Of a DNA stretch of 64,000 bases, positions 10,906 to 23,499 are shown one piece after another (position 1 is the first letter of the stretch; each line of letters begins with the position of its first letter). Under the pieces are notes generated by a model, which was not told where the DNA came from, ran no database searches, and was given only the letters and a program-made list of their open reading frames with translations. Source of the DNA: Ailurus styani (lineage: Eukaryota; Chordata; Mammalia; Carnivora; Ailuridae); contig LNAC01000277.1 of assembly GCA_002007465.1 (NCBI GenBank), positions 1,824,989 through 1,888,988 of the forward strand. Direction: 5' to 3'. The position numbers and the translations under genes were made by a program.

Positions 10906-13111
10906 AAAGAAGCAGTTTGAGAATTTAATAATACTTCAAATAATATTTGAAGACTCCAAAAAGAAACAATTATTACTGTACCATACTCTGTCTTGCACAC
11001 TTTATTGAATTTTTTCTTTAAACATCCACTACCTCTAAATACAGGTGTTTACAGTTATTTCAAAAGGACTACTGTAATAGAAAAATTATAGAACTCATCT
11101 ATGAGCTGATTACTTAGAAAGAATGGAATATGGTTCTTTGGGAGAAAGTGTACACAAGCCTTGGAGGATCTAAATAAAGGTGAAAAAAATGAAAAATAAA
11201 GACAACATAGCAAATACTTAAAGAAGGCCACTACCATTACAAAATACCATGCCCAATGATACATTAATAAATTTGGAAACCACAATAAAATTTTAAACGT
11301 CTTTTGGAAAACTACCAACTGATTCAGTATGAAGTATATAATATGAATAGACTAATCATCAAAGATCAAATTTAAACACTTATCAAAGAGTCTACATAAA
11401 ATACTTTGGCTATTTACAAGTGAATTATTTAAATATTTCAAAGAAAATTTAATTTCTGTCCTCTTAAATTTTTTCAGAACATAAAATAGTATGACTCGTA
11501 GTTCAGCCGAAAAAAGCAAAAACCAAAAACGTATCCTTAGCCCCAAAACAAAACAAAAAATCAGGCACATTTCAATTAAGAATATACATATGGAAATCCA
11601 ACATAGAATACTGGCTAACAAAATGCAATTATATATTTTAAATACTATGCCTTGATCACAAATGATTTCTTTAAGAAAAACAAGGAAGATTCCATACCTG
11701 CAAAGTCATTAATATGTGGCATCTCAAACTTGGAGGAAAAACTATATAAAGTTCAATTTTATCACAATGACAATTAAATTAAATGACCATTTCTAAGAAA
11801 TTCTCTTTTAGTAGAATAATAGTCCTTAAACATAATAAAGAGCCTCAAGTATGGCCTTTAATAAATTCATATTTTCTCCACTTTTAGAAAAAGAGCCAAT
11901 GGTTTCAATTTTGTGTCCTGGAAAGACAATGGGGCAAATTGTTTTGAAATCCAAGTTGCCTACAGTTATGTGGTAAAGACCCCATAACGTGTCTTGCTGG
12001 ATATTTGTGCAGATGTTACTCTGCTGGGTTGCAGCTCTTCAACTGTAGGTCTAGTTGATGTAAAACTTTATAATGCTTTTCCTGTAAGCTATGTCGCACA
12101 TATCTCTAGAATGTCAGCCCTTATAAAATCAGACAACTACCACATTCCAGAGTAGGAAAAAAAATTGTATTAAATAACAATGGAACAGAGTTCACTTAGA
12201 AATGATTTAAGAAATTAGAAACGTGAATTTTCTCTTTGTCAGTTATCGCCCAGGAGTAACCCAAGAGCAGTAGTAATACAATTAATAAAAGTTGAACTAC
12301 TAAAGTACCTTAGAAAAATCCGATGGGCAACTCCCCTCATCTTCTTAGTGACCATTGTTCTCAGGGTTTGAAAGTGATAAGCAATCATTCCCCTATGTGC
12401 ACCATACCCTCTGCCCAAAATCAAAGTCAATTAAAAAAAATACTGGAGATGAAAAACATCAGTTTACATATTGATAATGCTAGATGGAGATGTGAGGCCA
12501 TATTAGGCTGCCAAATAACTTCCTCACCAAGGTTCACTTTCTTCCTATAACTGTAGATTCTCCTATTGTTGGTAAAGACAAGCATGGTCAACTTATCAGA
12601 AAGAAGGGCTGGGTGCAGTCTGACCTGAAAAAGAGACTCCTATATTCTCAATGTCCTTTCCCTAAACATACCATTATGATCACTTATTTCTCTTCTTATG
12701 GGAACGGATGAGTGAAGTACACCTCCCAGTACTAGGAAAAAGGGATAGATTCTTAATTTGTAGGCGAACAGAGAGTACAGTTGCTGCTACCAAACTTAAC
12801 CTTTTGGTAAGTTCTTAAAGAGGATACCTCAAGCAAATCATCATTGATCATCAAATGATGGTGTGGTTCAAGATCACACTTAATTCATATGAATGAAAAA
12901 CAAAAACAATGGCTTAAGCAAGAAGGAAGCTAATTTCTTCCACAAAAAGAAATTCAGATGTTCGTAGTACAGGTTGGTTTAGCAGTTACATGATCATCCA
13001 AGATCTAGCCTCCTTTCTGTCATTTGCTCTACCAATCCTCTTCCATGTGGCACAAGATAGATGGTTCTAGCCATCATATAAAATCCATACTCAGTGCAGA
13101 AGGAAAAAAAA
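10906..13111. other. intergenic, A/T-rich, nothing identified
   Basis: No exon, RNA gene or recognisable transposon is seen. Short open frames at 11055-11318, 11352-11621 and 12323-12550 are A/T-driven and unsupported. Confidence 0.4.
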
Positions 13112-13433
13112 TAAGCAAAGGAGTCTATGCCCTTTATTATTAAAGAAATATCCTCAAGGGCGCCTGGGTGGCTCAGTGGGTTAAAGCCCCTGCCTTCGGC
13201 TCAGGTCATGATCTNTAAGCAAAGGAGTCTATGCCCTTTATTATTAAAGAAATATCCTCAAATCACACACACTTATAGAGCTAATTCCTTTGCCAAAATT
13301 TTGTAACATGGCTGTCCCTAGCTACCAGGGAGGAAGGAAATGTNTCCTCAAATCACACACACTTATAGAGTTAATTCCTTTGCCAAAATTTTGTAACATG
13401 GCTGTCCCTAGCTACCAGGGAGGAAGGAAATGT
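13112..13433. other. assembly join: two haplotype copies in series, with two single-N gaps
   Basis: The 46 bases at 13112-13157 are repeated at 13216-13261, with a truncated SINE and an N (13215) between them. The 89 bases at 13255-13343 are repeated at 13345-13433 after an N (13344), with one substitution (c at 13281, t at 13371). Exact repeats abutting single N gaps are expected when overlapping contigs are scaffolded without merging. The frame at 13290-13514 spans this artefact. Confidence 0.85.
13158..13214 (+). mobile_element. CAN SINE, 3' part missing at contig end
   Basis: The first 57 bases of a young-type SINE ('gggcgcctgggtggctcagtgggttaaagcc') stop at an N inside 'atgatct'. The next contig restarts 46 bp upstream of the insertion point and runs through it without the SINE. 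Confidence 0.9.
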
Positions 13434-13435
13434 GT

Positions 13436-13474
13436 CTTTTTTTGTTTTTTTAAAGATTTTATTTATTTATTTAT

Positions 13475-13508
<34 letters not shown>

Positions 13509-13669
13509 ACATGAGCAGGGAGGAAGGACAGAGGGAGAGGGAGAAGCAGATTCTCCAAAGCAGAATCCCCACTTAGCAGGAAGCCCAATGTGGGACTCAA
13601 TCCAAGGCATCTGGGATCATGACCTAGGCTGAAGGCAGACATTTAACCAACTGAGCCACCCAGGTGTCC
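13436..13669 (-). mobile_element. CAN SINE
   Basis: Reverse-oriented copy: poly(T)/TTTATTTATTTATT tail complement, a long (GA)n tract at about 13476-13507, 'gggatcatgacctaggctgaagg' and head complement 'ctgagccacccaggtgtcc'. The TSD is aggaaatgtgt at 13425-13435 and 13670-13680. Confidence 0.95.
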
Positions 13670-13963
13670 AGGAAATGTGTTTTATCTGTCCTCAGTAAAT
13701 ACTGGGGCCTTATTATTATAAAGCAAGAAGGGGAGGATGTATTTGGGAGGCAACTAGCCAAATTTCTCATGCCAAACAAGCAAGCTGTGAAGGAATAACG
13801 GCAGGTAGCAACCCAGCTAATCTGAACTGAAAAGATTTTAAACTATCAAATTCTTTCAATAGCATATAGCTATGTCATGGTTTCTAGTTGTAAGTCAAAC
13901 TCTTCAGAGGACAAAAGGTACTCATTTTCTTCACATTATATTTGTATCAATTTCTCAATTCAT

Positions 13964-14169
13964 GTTTTTTAAAATATTTTTTATTTATTTATTTGACAGA
14001 GAGAGAGAGAGATCACAAGTAGGCAGAGAGGCAGGCAGAGAGAGGAGGAAGCAGGCTCCCTGCAGANCTGCAGAGCAGAGAGCCCGATGTGGGCCTCAAT
14101 CCCAGGACCCTGAGATCATGACCTGAGCAGAAGGCAGAGGCTTTAACCCACTGAGCCACCCAGGTGCCC
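13964..14169 (-). mobile_element. CAN SINE with an internal contig join
   Basis: The TSD caattcat is at 13956-13963 and 14170-14177. An N at 14067 lies between 'ctgcaga' and 'ctgcagag', another small overlap that was not merged, so the inner sequence may carry a short spurious duplication. Confidence 0.94.
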
Positions 14170-14177
14170 CAATTCAT

Positions 14178-16850
14178 ATTTTAATTCACAGTGAAGAGAA
14201 AGTGAAAGAACAGATTATATTTCAGTAATGAAAAAGCAACCAGATCTCCATAAGTATGGCAACTTTTTCCTTGATACTTAGAAATAAGTCTCTTTTCTTT
14301 TCTTTCTTTCAACCACTATGCATTTCAACTGTATATGTCAGGTTAAGATCAAACCCTTGAACCTGAGCCAGTCCAGGTTTCCATAGGGTTAAAAGTTTAG
14401 ATTCCATCCAATCCTAGGAAATCAGTTCTAACTAACCACCCAATGAATTTAAATTGAATTAAAAGAGAAGGATCCTGGAGGTTGATATGAATGTAATCTC
14501 TGATTTCTTCCCACTCCCAGGGGGCCTGAGAGCTTCATATTCTAGTTTGGATCAGATCAACTCTGAGCTCAGCAGATATCGTGGGACTAAGCTAACATGC
14601 ACTCAAAATCTAGGGAACCCCAGGAATCTCTGAACCTCTAAAGTGGCAAAAAAGGAATCTTAAAAAAATTTTTTTCCAGATGCTATCACATTATGTTAAG
14701 CCAAAGTACACATTACAGCCCTCAGCTTGGGTGACAGAACAGTATTCCTGACGAGGGTGCTATTTACTTCATTCATCTGCAAACACCACATTCATGCTTC
14801 CACAAGAATCACATCTGAGCCACCAAATTTCAGTGTCCAGTTTCATACTTAATACAGCCACATCTACAGAACACTATGAGCCGCCTTTGGTTACCTGAAA
14901 TTTCAGGACACTAAATATCAGCTTCAGTTCGTAGCAAACAAACTGAGTTCCTAGCAAATGTCAACCCCCATTAAATTCTAAAAATGGACAAAGAACACAG
15001 GAGGGTGACATTTCTCTATGTGGCATCTGGCTTGTGTCTAGTTCAGTGGCCCTGTTATCACCAAGCACTCTAAATGGTAACCATTCTGGCTTTTTCATGA
15101 CTCAAGTCTCTCACTCAGTAGGCATGGCAGTAAACTTGACTGGGATTGAAGAAATCTGAATTACAATCCCAGTTCTTCTCCCAACCAGGTATACACCGTG
15201 AAAAAGTTCCTTGTCTGTTTTATATTCTAAAAAGTCTGAAGGTTAGGTTAGATGGTTTGAAATCTCATTTTCAGTTCAACATTCTATGATTTGGAGTACT
15301 TTCTGAGAACTCATTACTTGGATGATACCTAAGAGTAACATATTTCAGCATTTCCACATCAAAAAGAGCCAATCTTGGCTTTAAAGGAAATGGATGTAGC
15401 ACTGGATGCAACATGGGTTTTGTTAATCCCATTTATAAATCTCCATTAAGTAATAGGTCCTATTTGTTGATTTCTAAAGTAATAAAAATTTTTTCAACAC
15501 GCGTTGAAATGTGTCCTCAAGGTAACATTTGCAGAGGATTTCTTAAGCACACAGCTGAAGAAATGTGACAGTGCATTCAATGACTCTCTTAATTTTGTAA
15601 GCCTTAACACACTTCCTGCTACAACACTGGAAAATTGCTAAAGGCAGAAAGAAAAATACCTCCATTGAGAAAGAACAAGCAGGGCGTTTTCAAGAGTAAA
15701 TAAAATCTGATGAACTTGGCATAAAGTTGAAAAAACACTGGATTGCATACCAGCACCATCCCATGATCTCTTTCTTGGATGAGTGGGTCTATGTAATCAC
15801 ATGCCACAGGGCAAGGAGAACGGTACATGGTGGTTTCTTTCACAGGGAGTAGGGATAAAAATTTAAGATTGAACTTTACAAAAGATCTTGTAGGTCAAAA
15901 CTGATAGAATATTGGCAATGCAATATGCCTTGACCAGATATTTCTGCTTCTTCCATGTGGGTATTGAGTGCCAATTCTACTAGAATGTGGTACACAAGCA
16001 CCCAGGATGCAGAAGTATTGCTGTCCTTAGTAATGATACTGTGAGGAGTGTTATGCTGGACCCCCACAGGAGGTCTGAACGCAGCAGAACCTCCAAAGGA
16101 ACTAGAAGCCATGGAAGTGGGGATGGAGGGTAAGGAGTAGAGATGAAGCCACAGGGAGCATACAGGGAGGCTTAGGGCACTGCTTAATTTGTATCTATTG
16201 CACTAAAATTAACTGGAACCCCACCTAAGCATATTGAGGAGGAGACAAAAGTATAATTGCAACTCTGTTCCATTTGGAGAATAACACATTTGATACACCA
16301 CCCAGGAGAATGGAGTACCCAATGCACAGGGTATTAATTGAGAGGGAGTTAATAGTATCATCCTTTCCCACCACATGGCTCCTTCCCTCACACTTCCCAG
16401 CCATTACCAAAGTAATGAGCATACAGTCTCAGGCCCTCTGCTTTCATTCTTCCTTGCCCACTTCAAAGAGCTCTTTCTGCTTACATATAATTTCATCTGA
16501 TTCCCTACCCACTAGAAAGCCCTCTCATCTTGCCTTCTCATCAGTCTCATAGGTACAGGTGCTTCTTTCCAGGTTGATTTCACCCATGTACTACTCCATT
16601 ATATATCTCATAAATGTTTATTAAGACCTTTAAATGCCGACTCCTTTGTAAATGTTCTTTTTCATTTGGGTGCCTTGTGTAGTTCGACAGGATTGTGAAC
16701 TCTGCAAGTGAAGACTTAATATCCTCAGCAAAGCCTGACATAAACCTGGAATCAGAGGAGAGAGCATGTGTGTGGAAGTATGCTTGTTATTACTGACCCA
16801 TGGAACAATGCTTCACCCAGCCAGGAATCAGGTGTCTCAAATCAGGAATC
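14178..16850. other. intergenic, mostly unassigned, possible MIR
   Basis: About 15140-15300 ('gattgaagaaatctgaattacaatcccagttcttctc' then 'gtgaaaaagttccttgtctg') is weakly like a MIR in + orientation. Nothing else is recognised. Opposing short frames between 15619 and 16552 show no domain, signal or codon pattern of a protein gene. Confidence 0.35.
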
Positions 16851-16866
16851 AGAAATCTCAAATTTC

Positions 16867-17070
16867 GGGCGCCTGGGTGGCTCAGTGGGTTAAAGCCTCT
16901 GCTTTCGGCTCAGGTCATGATCTCAGGGTCCTGGGATCGAGGCCCGCATCGGGCTCCCTGCTCAGCGGGGAGCCTGCTTCCCCCCTCTCTCTCTCTGCCT
17001 GTCTCTCTGCCTCCTTGTGATCTCTCTCCCTTTGTGAAATAAATAAATAAAATCTTTAAAAAAAAAAAAA
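16867..17070 (+). mobile_element. CAN SINE (GTGGGTTAAAGCC subtype)
   Basis: Well-preserved copy beginning 'gggcgcctgggtggctcagt'. The 16-bp TSD agaaatctcaaatttc (16851-16866) recurs at 17071-17086 with a single c/t difference. Confidence 0.96.
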
Positions 17071-17152
17071 AGAAATTTCAAATTTCTGGGGACACAACTA
17101 ACAGACACAAAATGAGAAAAAGTACTGAGAGAATTTAAGAAACCCAAGTAAG

Positions 17153-17322
17153 GGGCGCCTGAGTGGCTCAGTCGTTAAGCATCTGCCTTCGGCTCAGGTC
17201 ATGATCCCAGGGTCCTGGGATCGAGTCCCGAGTTGGGCTCCCTGCTTGGCAGGGAGCCTGCTTTTCCCTCTTCCACTCCCCCTGTTTGTGCTCTGTCAAA
17301 TAAATAATGATAATAATAATAA
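17153..17322 (+). mobile_element. CAN SINE
   Basis: Head 'gggcgcctgagtggctcagtcgttaagc', short C/T tract and a TAATAATAA tail. The 16-bp TSD aagaaacccaagtaag is at 17137-17152 and 17323-17338, identical at both ends. It lies 66 bp from the preceding SINE's TSD. Confidence 0.96.
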
Positions 17323-17439
17323 AAGAAACCCAAGTAAGTGTCATAGTATCCAAACACTACCGCTCATGAATATTTCTCACATGATGCCAAATCTGAACCC
17401 ATTTTTGCTTACTTTGCTTAGAAATACAACAAGTTTGAG

Positions 17440-17670
17440 GGGGAGACAAACCACGAGGGACTATGGACTCTGAGAAATAAACTCAGAGTTTGTTTTAGAG
17501 GGAAAGGGGTGGAGGGATGGGTTAGCCTGGTGATGGGTACTAAGGAGGGCACATTTTGCATGGAGCACTGGGGGGGGGCGGTTATATGCAAACAATGAAT
17601 CATGGAACACTACATTAAAAACTAATGATGTATTGTATGGTGACTAACATAACATAATTTAAAAGAAAAA
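17440..17670 (+). mobile_element. 5'-truncated carnivore L1, 3' end only
   Basis: Only the last 230 bp of a carnivore L1 are present ('ggggagacaaaccacgaggg', 'agcctggtgatgggtact', 'aaaaactaatgatgtattgt'). It is flanked by a 19-bp direct repeat starting gaaat and ending aagtttgag, at 17421-17439 and 17671-17689, with three mismatches. Those mismatches suggest moderate age. Confidence 0.88.
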
Positions 17671-17689
17671 GAAATCTAATAAGTTTGAG

Positions 17690-18950
17690 TACCAGGTTTC
17701 CATAGTAGATTAGAAACTTTGACCAAAAGGATTAATATAAGTAGGTACAAAATAAGAGGGTTAATACAGCTATTATATAAAGACCACACATCTAAAGAAA
17801 TGGCAGGAAAAAAATCAGAATGCAATATGAGATTTCAAAAGAGAAATTTGGGGTTATTTAGTGTAGTGACAAATAGGATTTTTCGACTGATTCTGTGGCA
17901 ATGGCTATATTAAAATTCAGAATAATATTTCATACTGATGAACATATTTTCAACAAAAGTTAAAGGTAAATAGCTTTTAAGGTAAGTAACAAAACAGATT
18001 TTAGTCTGGAAAAAATCAATAATATCCAAAGGTTATTTATTTACTGATTTATTACAGTTGATGGCTGAAAGTTATCATGTTCACTCATCCAGAAATTCTG
18101 TTCTTTACATTAACTTATCACCCAAGGATTCTAGATAACTGAATTTCTGTTTAATTATTAACTTCCTCAGTGTGAGCTTAATAAATGCCATTTATTTTAT
18201 TACCTAAATGACTAATGTAAAATAAACTTCCATTATATCTAGCTAGTCTAACTTTTGGGGAAGAACGTGAAATATAAGAAATTTTAATTGTGACAGGTTA
18301 TAGGTTGCATAGATAAAGGGGAACCCAGTGACATACTTTCACCCCGTTTTGTAAAATTTCTCAATTTCTCTTTCTATTTGTAGTTATAAAGACAAGCTGC
18401 AAGTATGATACCTCTGAACAGTGAATGAGAAACTTCAGGTCGGTAGTTTACCAAAGAACATCCATTCAGACCATATGGTTGTGGGTGTGAAGTTGTTAAA
18501 TAATAAAGCCCAGAGAGGTAGATCCATGATCATGTGAAGGATGCCTGTCCAACTGTGTTTCTGGGCAGTAAAGGAGCCCTTCTAGCTCTATCTGGCACCT
18601 ACTGCCCTTGTAGAGCCACTACCCGCCATGACATTAGACAGCAAAGTCAAAGCAGACAGAAAGCAGGGCTCTCACATGGCCCAACCACCCAGAGAAGCCA
18701 TCTCCACAAATACATAACTGGTGGTGGACCCTTGGACACCATGGCTGAGGGGCACCCTCCTTTTCTCAAAGGCAGGGAAGATTGCTCTTAAAATCTGGAC
18801 TTAGAATTACCATTTGCAACAACCTCTGCTACAAAGCAGCAACAGCCCCAGGACACTTCACAAAAGACAAGAAGAGTACATGGGAAACAGAGAGGGGTCG
18901 GTGGGATCCGGGAAGCATAGCAAAGGTGAATAGACACACTTAGGATCCCT
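17690..18950. other. intergenic, nothing identified
   Basis: A/T-rich without recognisable repeats. The 85-codon frame at 18534-18791 has no domain or initiation context that supports a gene. Confidence 0.4.
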
Positions 18951-19413
18951 TGGTTATGGGTTGATTGTGTCCATACCATCCTCCCCCCCAAAACTCATAT
19001 GTTGACATCCTGACCTACAGTACCTCAAAATGTGGCCTTATTTGGAAATAGGGTCATTGCAGATACCATCAGTTAAGGTGAGGCCATACTGGACTAGAGT
19101 GGGCCCCTAATTCAGTGACTGGCATCCTGATAAAAAGGGGAAATTAGGTGCCAAATGGAGTACCCAGAGAGAATGCCATATGATGAGGTAGGCAGCGATG
19201 GGGGTGAGGCATCTATAAAATAAGGAATGCCAAAGACTGCCAGCAAACCACCAGGACCCAGGAAAGAGGCATGGGCCGGATTCTCCCTCACAGCCTTCAG
19301 AGGGAACCAACCCTGCCGACAGCTTGATCTTGGACTTCTAGCCTCCACAACTGCAAGGCAATAAATGTCTATATTTAAGCCACCCTGACTGTGGCAGCCC
19401 TGGCAAATGAATT
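18951..19413 (+). mobile_element. solo LTR of MaLR/ERVL type (MLT1-like)
   Basis: Contains 'ccttatttggaaatagggtcattgcagat', 'gtgggcccctaattca', 'tgataaaaaggggaaatt', 'ccagcaaaccaccagga', 'ccaaccctgccgaca', 'cttggacttctagcctcca' and an AATAAA signal at 19360-19365, near the 3' end of the block. This order is that of an old non-autonomous mammalian LTR of the MaLR group; the exact subfamily is from memory. The frames on the minus strand here are its shadows. Confidence 0.75.
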
Positions 19414-19429
19414 CATTCATTTAACCAAC

Positions 19430-21111
19430 TCCTTAGGAAGTGTTAAAAATTAATTACCAGAACACCTCTGTATAGTATTTGTAATAATTGCATTCATGTA
19501 ACAGATGGATAAATAGATGGAAGAAGGAAAAAGAAGTAGGGGAATAGGTTTTAACTAATTCTAGTTGTTTTATTTCTACATTTATATGTCTATCCATCTA
19601 CCTAATCTCCCTCCATAATTTAGTTAACTACACGGAAAACTGTCTGCCAATCTTGCCCCACAGCTTCCTCTCCCTGTTGCTGTGTGCGTTTTAAGTTTAT
19701 TAGAGGTAACTGCTCTTCAGATTCTGTTGACCAGGGGGCTGGACCATTTAAATGGTGCCTCTCACTGAATGGTGCTTCAGCCACACTCCTGCTGGGGGTG
19801 CCACAGGTCACATCCAGGAAATTAAAGAACTATATTTTGTGCAACTACCATGTACAGGGCTCAGGGCGAGGCACTTGCAGCAAGACATACATTAATAATT
19901 AACTCTTAAGCTGAACATTAACAAGAACACAGATGTCATTTTTGCAGCTTTTTATTAATAATACGCTGGGCAGAAAAAAGACTGTAGATTATAGAGCAAA
20001 ATCACAGGACTTCTTTGAATTTATGGTAGGTTTTATGCTTCCAAGGCCCAGAAAAGCCCAATTATAGCATTTCCCTCCTCCTTATGAAGAGGTATATTCT
20101 CTAAGGGTCCCTGCTTCCTGGACATCCACCAAGTGGAGCTCTGTCACCTAGAAACATAATGATCAATAAAGTCATAGATAATTTATTATTGTATGATTAT
20201 AATAAATCATTTTACATATACCTCTTCCATTTTAAAGGGCAATTTTCTCCTAACCTTTAAAGTGTGTACTACTTATCTTCATGTATACTGTGAAAAAATA
20301 TGTAGTTAGGGATAATTTAATCTTAAAATATTCAATACATTTTTTTCTACTTATTTGCTTCTTTTTTTTTTCAGTAACTGTATGGAAGATGTTTTACGAA
20401 ATGCTTTGAATGTCATATTCTCTCTCCTGTGTTCAAGAAGCACGTAGGTAATAAAATCTTCCCGCATAGGCTAATTGGATCTTACTGGATAAAAGGGACT
20501 TAATCTCTGCTCCAGGGTGACCCTCTGAAGACGGGCTTTTTAAACAGCATCATTTAACCACAATCAGAAGTAGTTTCCTGGCTTACACACCAGTGAAACT
20601 ACTTTGGAAGATAATTTGTTTTATTGATGGAATGGGAAGAAATGCCAAATAGCAATCATAGAATCAGTGAGCAAACATTATTAAGATACTGATGGAAAGA
20701 ACATTAAATCTGAATCCTTTCATTAGAATCCAGTATTTTGTTATAAATGGGTTACCATAGAATGTTTTCAAATTAATGTGAGCCTCCTATTTGGATGTAT
20801 CTAGAATTAGCTTTATATAAATTGAAATCATGACTTGTGGCTCCTGTAGTTACAGTTCTGCTTTTCTTTAACAGAATCAAGCTAGTTTAGTATATATCTA
20901 TAAAGCATATTTGAATTGGACAAGGAGTGGCTCATATGAACACAGTGACCACTTTGGCTTTAGAGAAAGGTAGAGATCTATTTGCAGACATTTGAAACCA
21001 TGAAAATGAATAACTCCAACTTGACACATAATAACTAGAATTTTAAAAATCCCGCCCCAATTCAATCTCTTCCTATAAAAGGTGTATATACAACCGGACA
21101 TCAAAAGAGCC
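19430..21111. other. intergenic, nothing identified
   Basis: A/T-rich sequence with no exon and no repeat that I can name. The short frames are unsupported. Confidence 0.4.
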
Positions 21112-22036
21112 CCAAACAATCCAATTAAAAAATGGGTAGAGGGTGCGAATAGACATTTTCCAAAGATGACATCCAGATGGCTAACAGACGTATGAAAATA
21201 TGCTCAACAACATCAATCATGAGAGAAATGCAAACCAAAACCACAACGAGATATCATCTCAACTGGTCAGAATGACCTACATAAAAAAGACAAGAAATAA
21301 CAAATGTTGAAGAGGATGTGAAGAAAAAGGAACCCTCATCCACTATTTGTGGGAGTGTAAATTGGTACAACCACTGTGAAAAACAGAAGTTCCTCCAGAA
21401 ATTAAAAAAAGAAATGCCATATGGTCCAGTAATTTCACTACTGGGTATTTACTCAAAGAAAACAAAAATGCTAATTTCAAAATATATACACACCTCTATG
21501 TTTACTGCAGCATTATTTACAATAGCCAAGATATGGAAACAACCTAAGTGTTCATTGATAGGTGAATGGATAAAGACGTGGTATATATATACACACAATG
21601 GAGTGTTACTCGGCCATAAAATGAAAGAACCCTTGCCATTAATGACAACATGGATGGATCTAGAGGGTATGATGTTAAGTGAAATAAGTCAGAGAAAGAC
21701 AAATACCATACAATTTCACTTATATGTGGAATCTAAAATACAAAACAAATGAACAAAAAATCCCAGACTCTTAAGTACAGAAAACAAACTGGTGGTTGGC
21801 AGATGGGAATTGGGGGGATGGGTGAAGCAGGTGAAGGGGATTAGGAGGTACAAACTTCTAGTTACAAAATAAGTGAGTTACAGGGATGAAAAGTATAGCA
21901 TAAAGAATATAGTCAATAATACTGTAACCATGTTCTATGGTGACAGATAGTGACTACATTTACCATGCTGAGCTCTAAGTAATGCACAGAATTGTCAAAT
22001 CAATAGGTCATACACCCAAAACTAATATTTTAAAAA
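21112..22036 (+). mobile_element. 5'-truncated L1, ORF2 end and 3' UTR
   Basis: Runs from 'caattaaaaaatgggtagagg' through the C-terminal ORF2 region to the 3' UTR ('ggtacaaacttctagttacaaaataagt', 'tcaataatactgtaac') and ends at 'aatattttaaaaag'. A 144-codon stretch at 21318-21752 still reads as the ORF2 C-terminus but has no functional domain left. Confidence 0.85.
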
Positions 22037-23089
22037 GCATTTATTCTCTCCTCTTTTGAAAAGCCTTCTCTTGCTGTTCTTTATTTTAATCTATACACGT
22101 CTTAATTCTTCCCAGAAACATTGATTTCTCAATTAGCATGGATTCTAAGTCAAATGTAAGTCATAGTAACCAGGAAATCATACACTGGGGAGAGGTGGTG
22201 AGCAAGTTAAAGCAATGTGGCAAATGACGGTAAGTGTTGGGAGCACTAGGGAGAAGAGATGACTGTAGTCTAGTAGATTCTCTAAAGCTGCCTTTAGCTC
22301 TGGGTCATTCCATGCAGGAATGTAGGTCCAGGTGAATGTCCTGATTTTAAGATCAAAGTTTTACAAACACTGTGCAAGTTGAACAATTTTCCATAGAAAG
22401 ATTATTTCTTGCCTTCAAGGATGTTACAGTCATTGAATAAAATGTGATAATAGAGGTAGACATGATTCTGTGGAAAAAAGATTATTTATTCTGAATGGGC
22501 TTGGAGGGGAGTGGGGGATGGGTGGAGGTAGCTGGTAAAAGAATGCTTCTGCAGGATCATCAGTCTTACCTAGAATGATGATTAGGGGTGGCCAGACGTG
22601 GAAGGGGGCATAGAGACACTCGGTAGAGGGCAGAACAGAAGCCACGCAGGTGTGTGAACCAGAGCAGAGAAAAAGCTACTGAGGTTCTTTATGCCTGGGG
22701 TACGGGTGAGGTGGTGAGAGATGGAAGCTGTGGGTGAAATTTATGGAATTTGAGCTGAGCTGAAAGATTTAAAATATTTCCATTTTAAGTTATTTATTTT
22801 TTATTCAAGGTCAAAACAATGATTCTTTAATTTTGGAATTTCATGGACCCATAGTTGGGACATGTATTTAAAAAAATTGATATTTAAGATAAACTGTCAA
22901 TTTATCATAATTATGGTGTAACATATGTCTATAGTTTTATCAAATTTTAAACTGACATAAACTTCACATTTTATTAAAATTATAAATATTAACATGTGTA
23001 AAACTGTCACTTCAATAAAGATAATGAATATAAATCTTTCATAAAAGTGTCCTCATGTGCCTTTGTAATTACTCCTTCTCACTCCTTAC
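22037..23089. other. intergenic, nothing identified
   Basis: No exon seen. The 71-codon minus frame at 22430-22645 is proline-rich by composition only. Confidence 0.4.
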
Positions 23090-23430
23090 TGCCTCACCCT
23101 TGTTCATAGGTAGTCATTGATCCATCTCTTATTACCGTAGATTAGTTTGCATTTAATAGAGTTTTATATAAATCAAACCATATAATATGTACCCTTTATT
23201 GTCTGGCTCCTCTCGCCCAGCATTATTTTGAGATTTGTTCCTGATGTTGTAAGCATCAAATAGCTTCCAATTCAAGAATATATGAAAGTTTCAGCCTTTT
23301 GAAATTTTATCCATTCTCATGGATGTAGTGAAGTATTATTGTGGATTTACTTAGCCTTTGACTAATGACTAATGATGTTGAAGAGCTTTTCATGTGCTTA
23401 TTTGCCATCCATATATCTTTGGTAGGATAC
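23090..23430 (-). mobile_element. old L1 fragment (probable)
   Basis: 'actaatgatgttgaagagcttttcatgtgcttatttgccatc' is the antisense of an old L1 3' region. Preceding lines ('tctggctcctctcgcccagcattattttgagatt', 'attattgtggatttac') fit a decayed L1M-type element on the minus strand. A poly(A) run at about 23475-23498 follows a CCACTTTG hairpin-like stretch and may belong to something else. Confidence 0.5.
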
Positions 23431-23499
23431 AACCATTTGGGGTCATAGACCCCAAAGTGGCCAAAGCCACTTTGCAAAAAAAAAAAAAAAAAAAAAATT

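Noticed and set aside
16867..17070. tRNA gene (A- and B-box-like motifs)
   Set aside because: The motifs belong to the tRNA-derived heads of CAN SINEs; no cloverleaf can be formed, and TSDs and tails show they are retroposons.
21318..21752. A 144-codon + strand frame as a gene
   Set aside because: L1 ORF2 C-terminal remnant followed directly by the L1 3' UTR.
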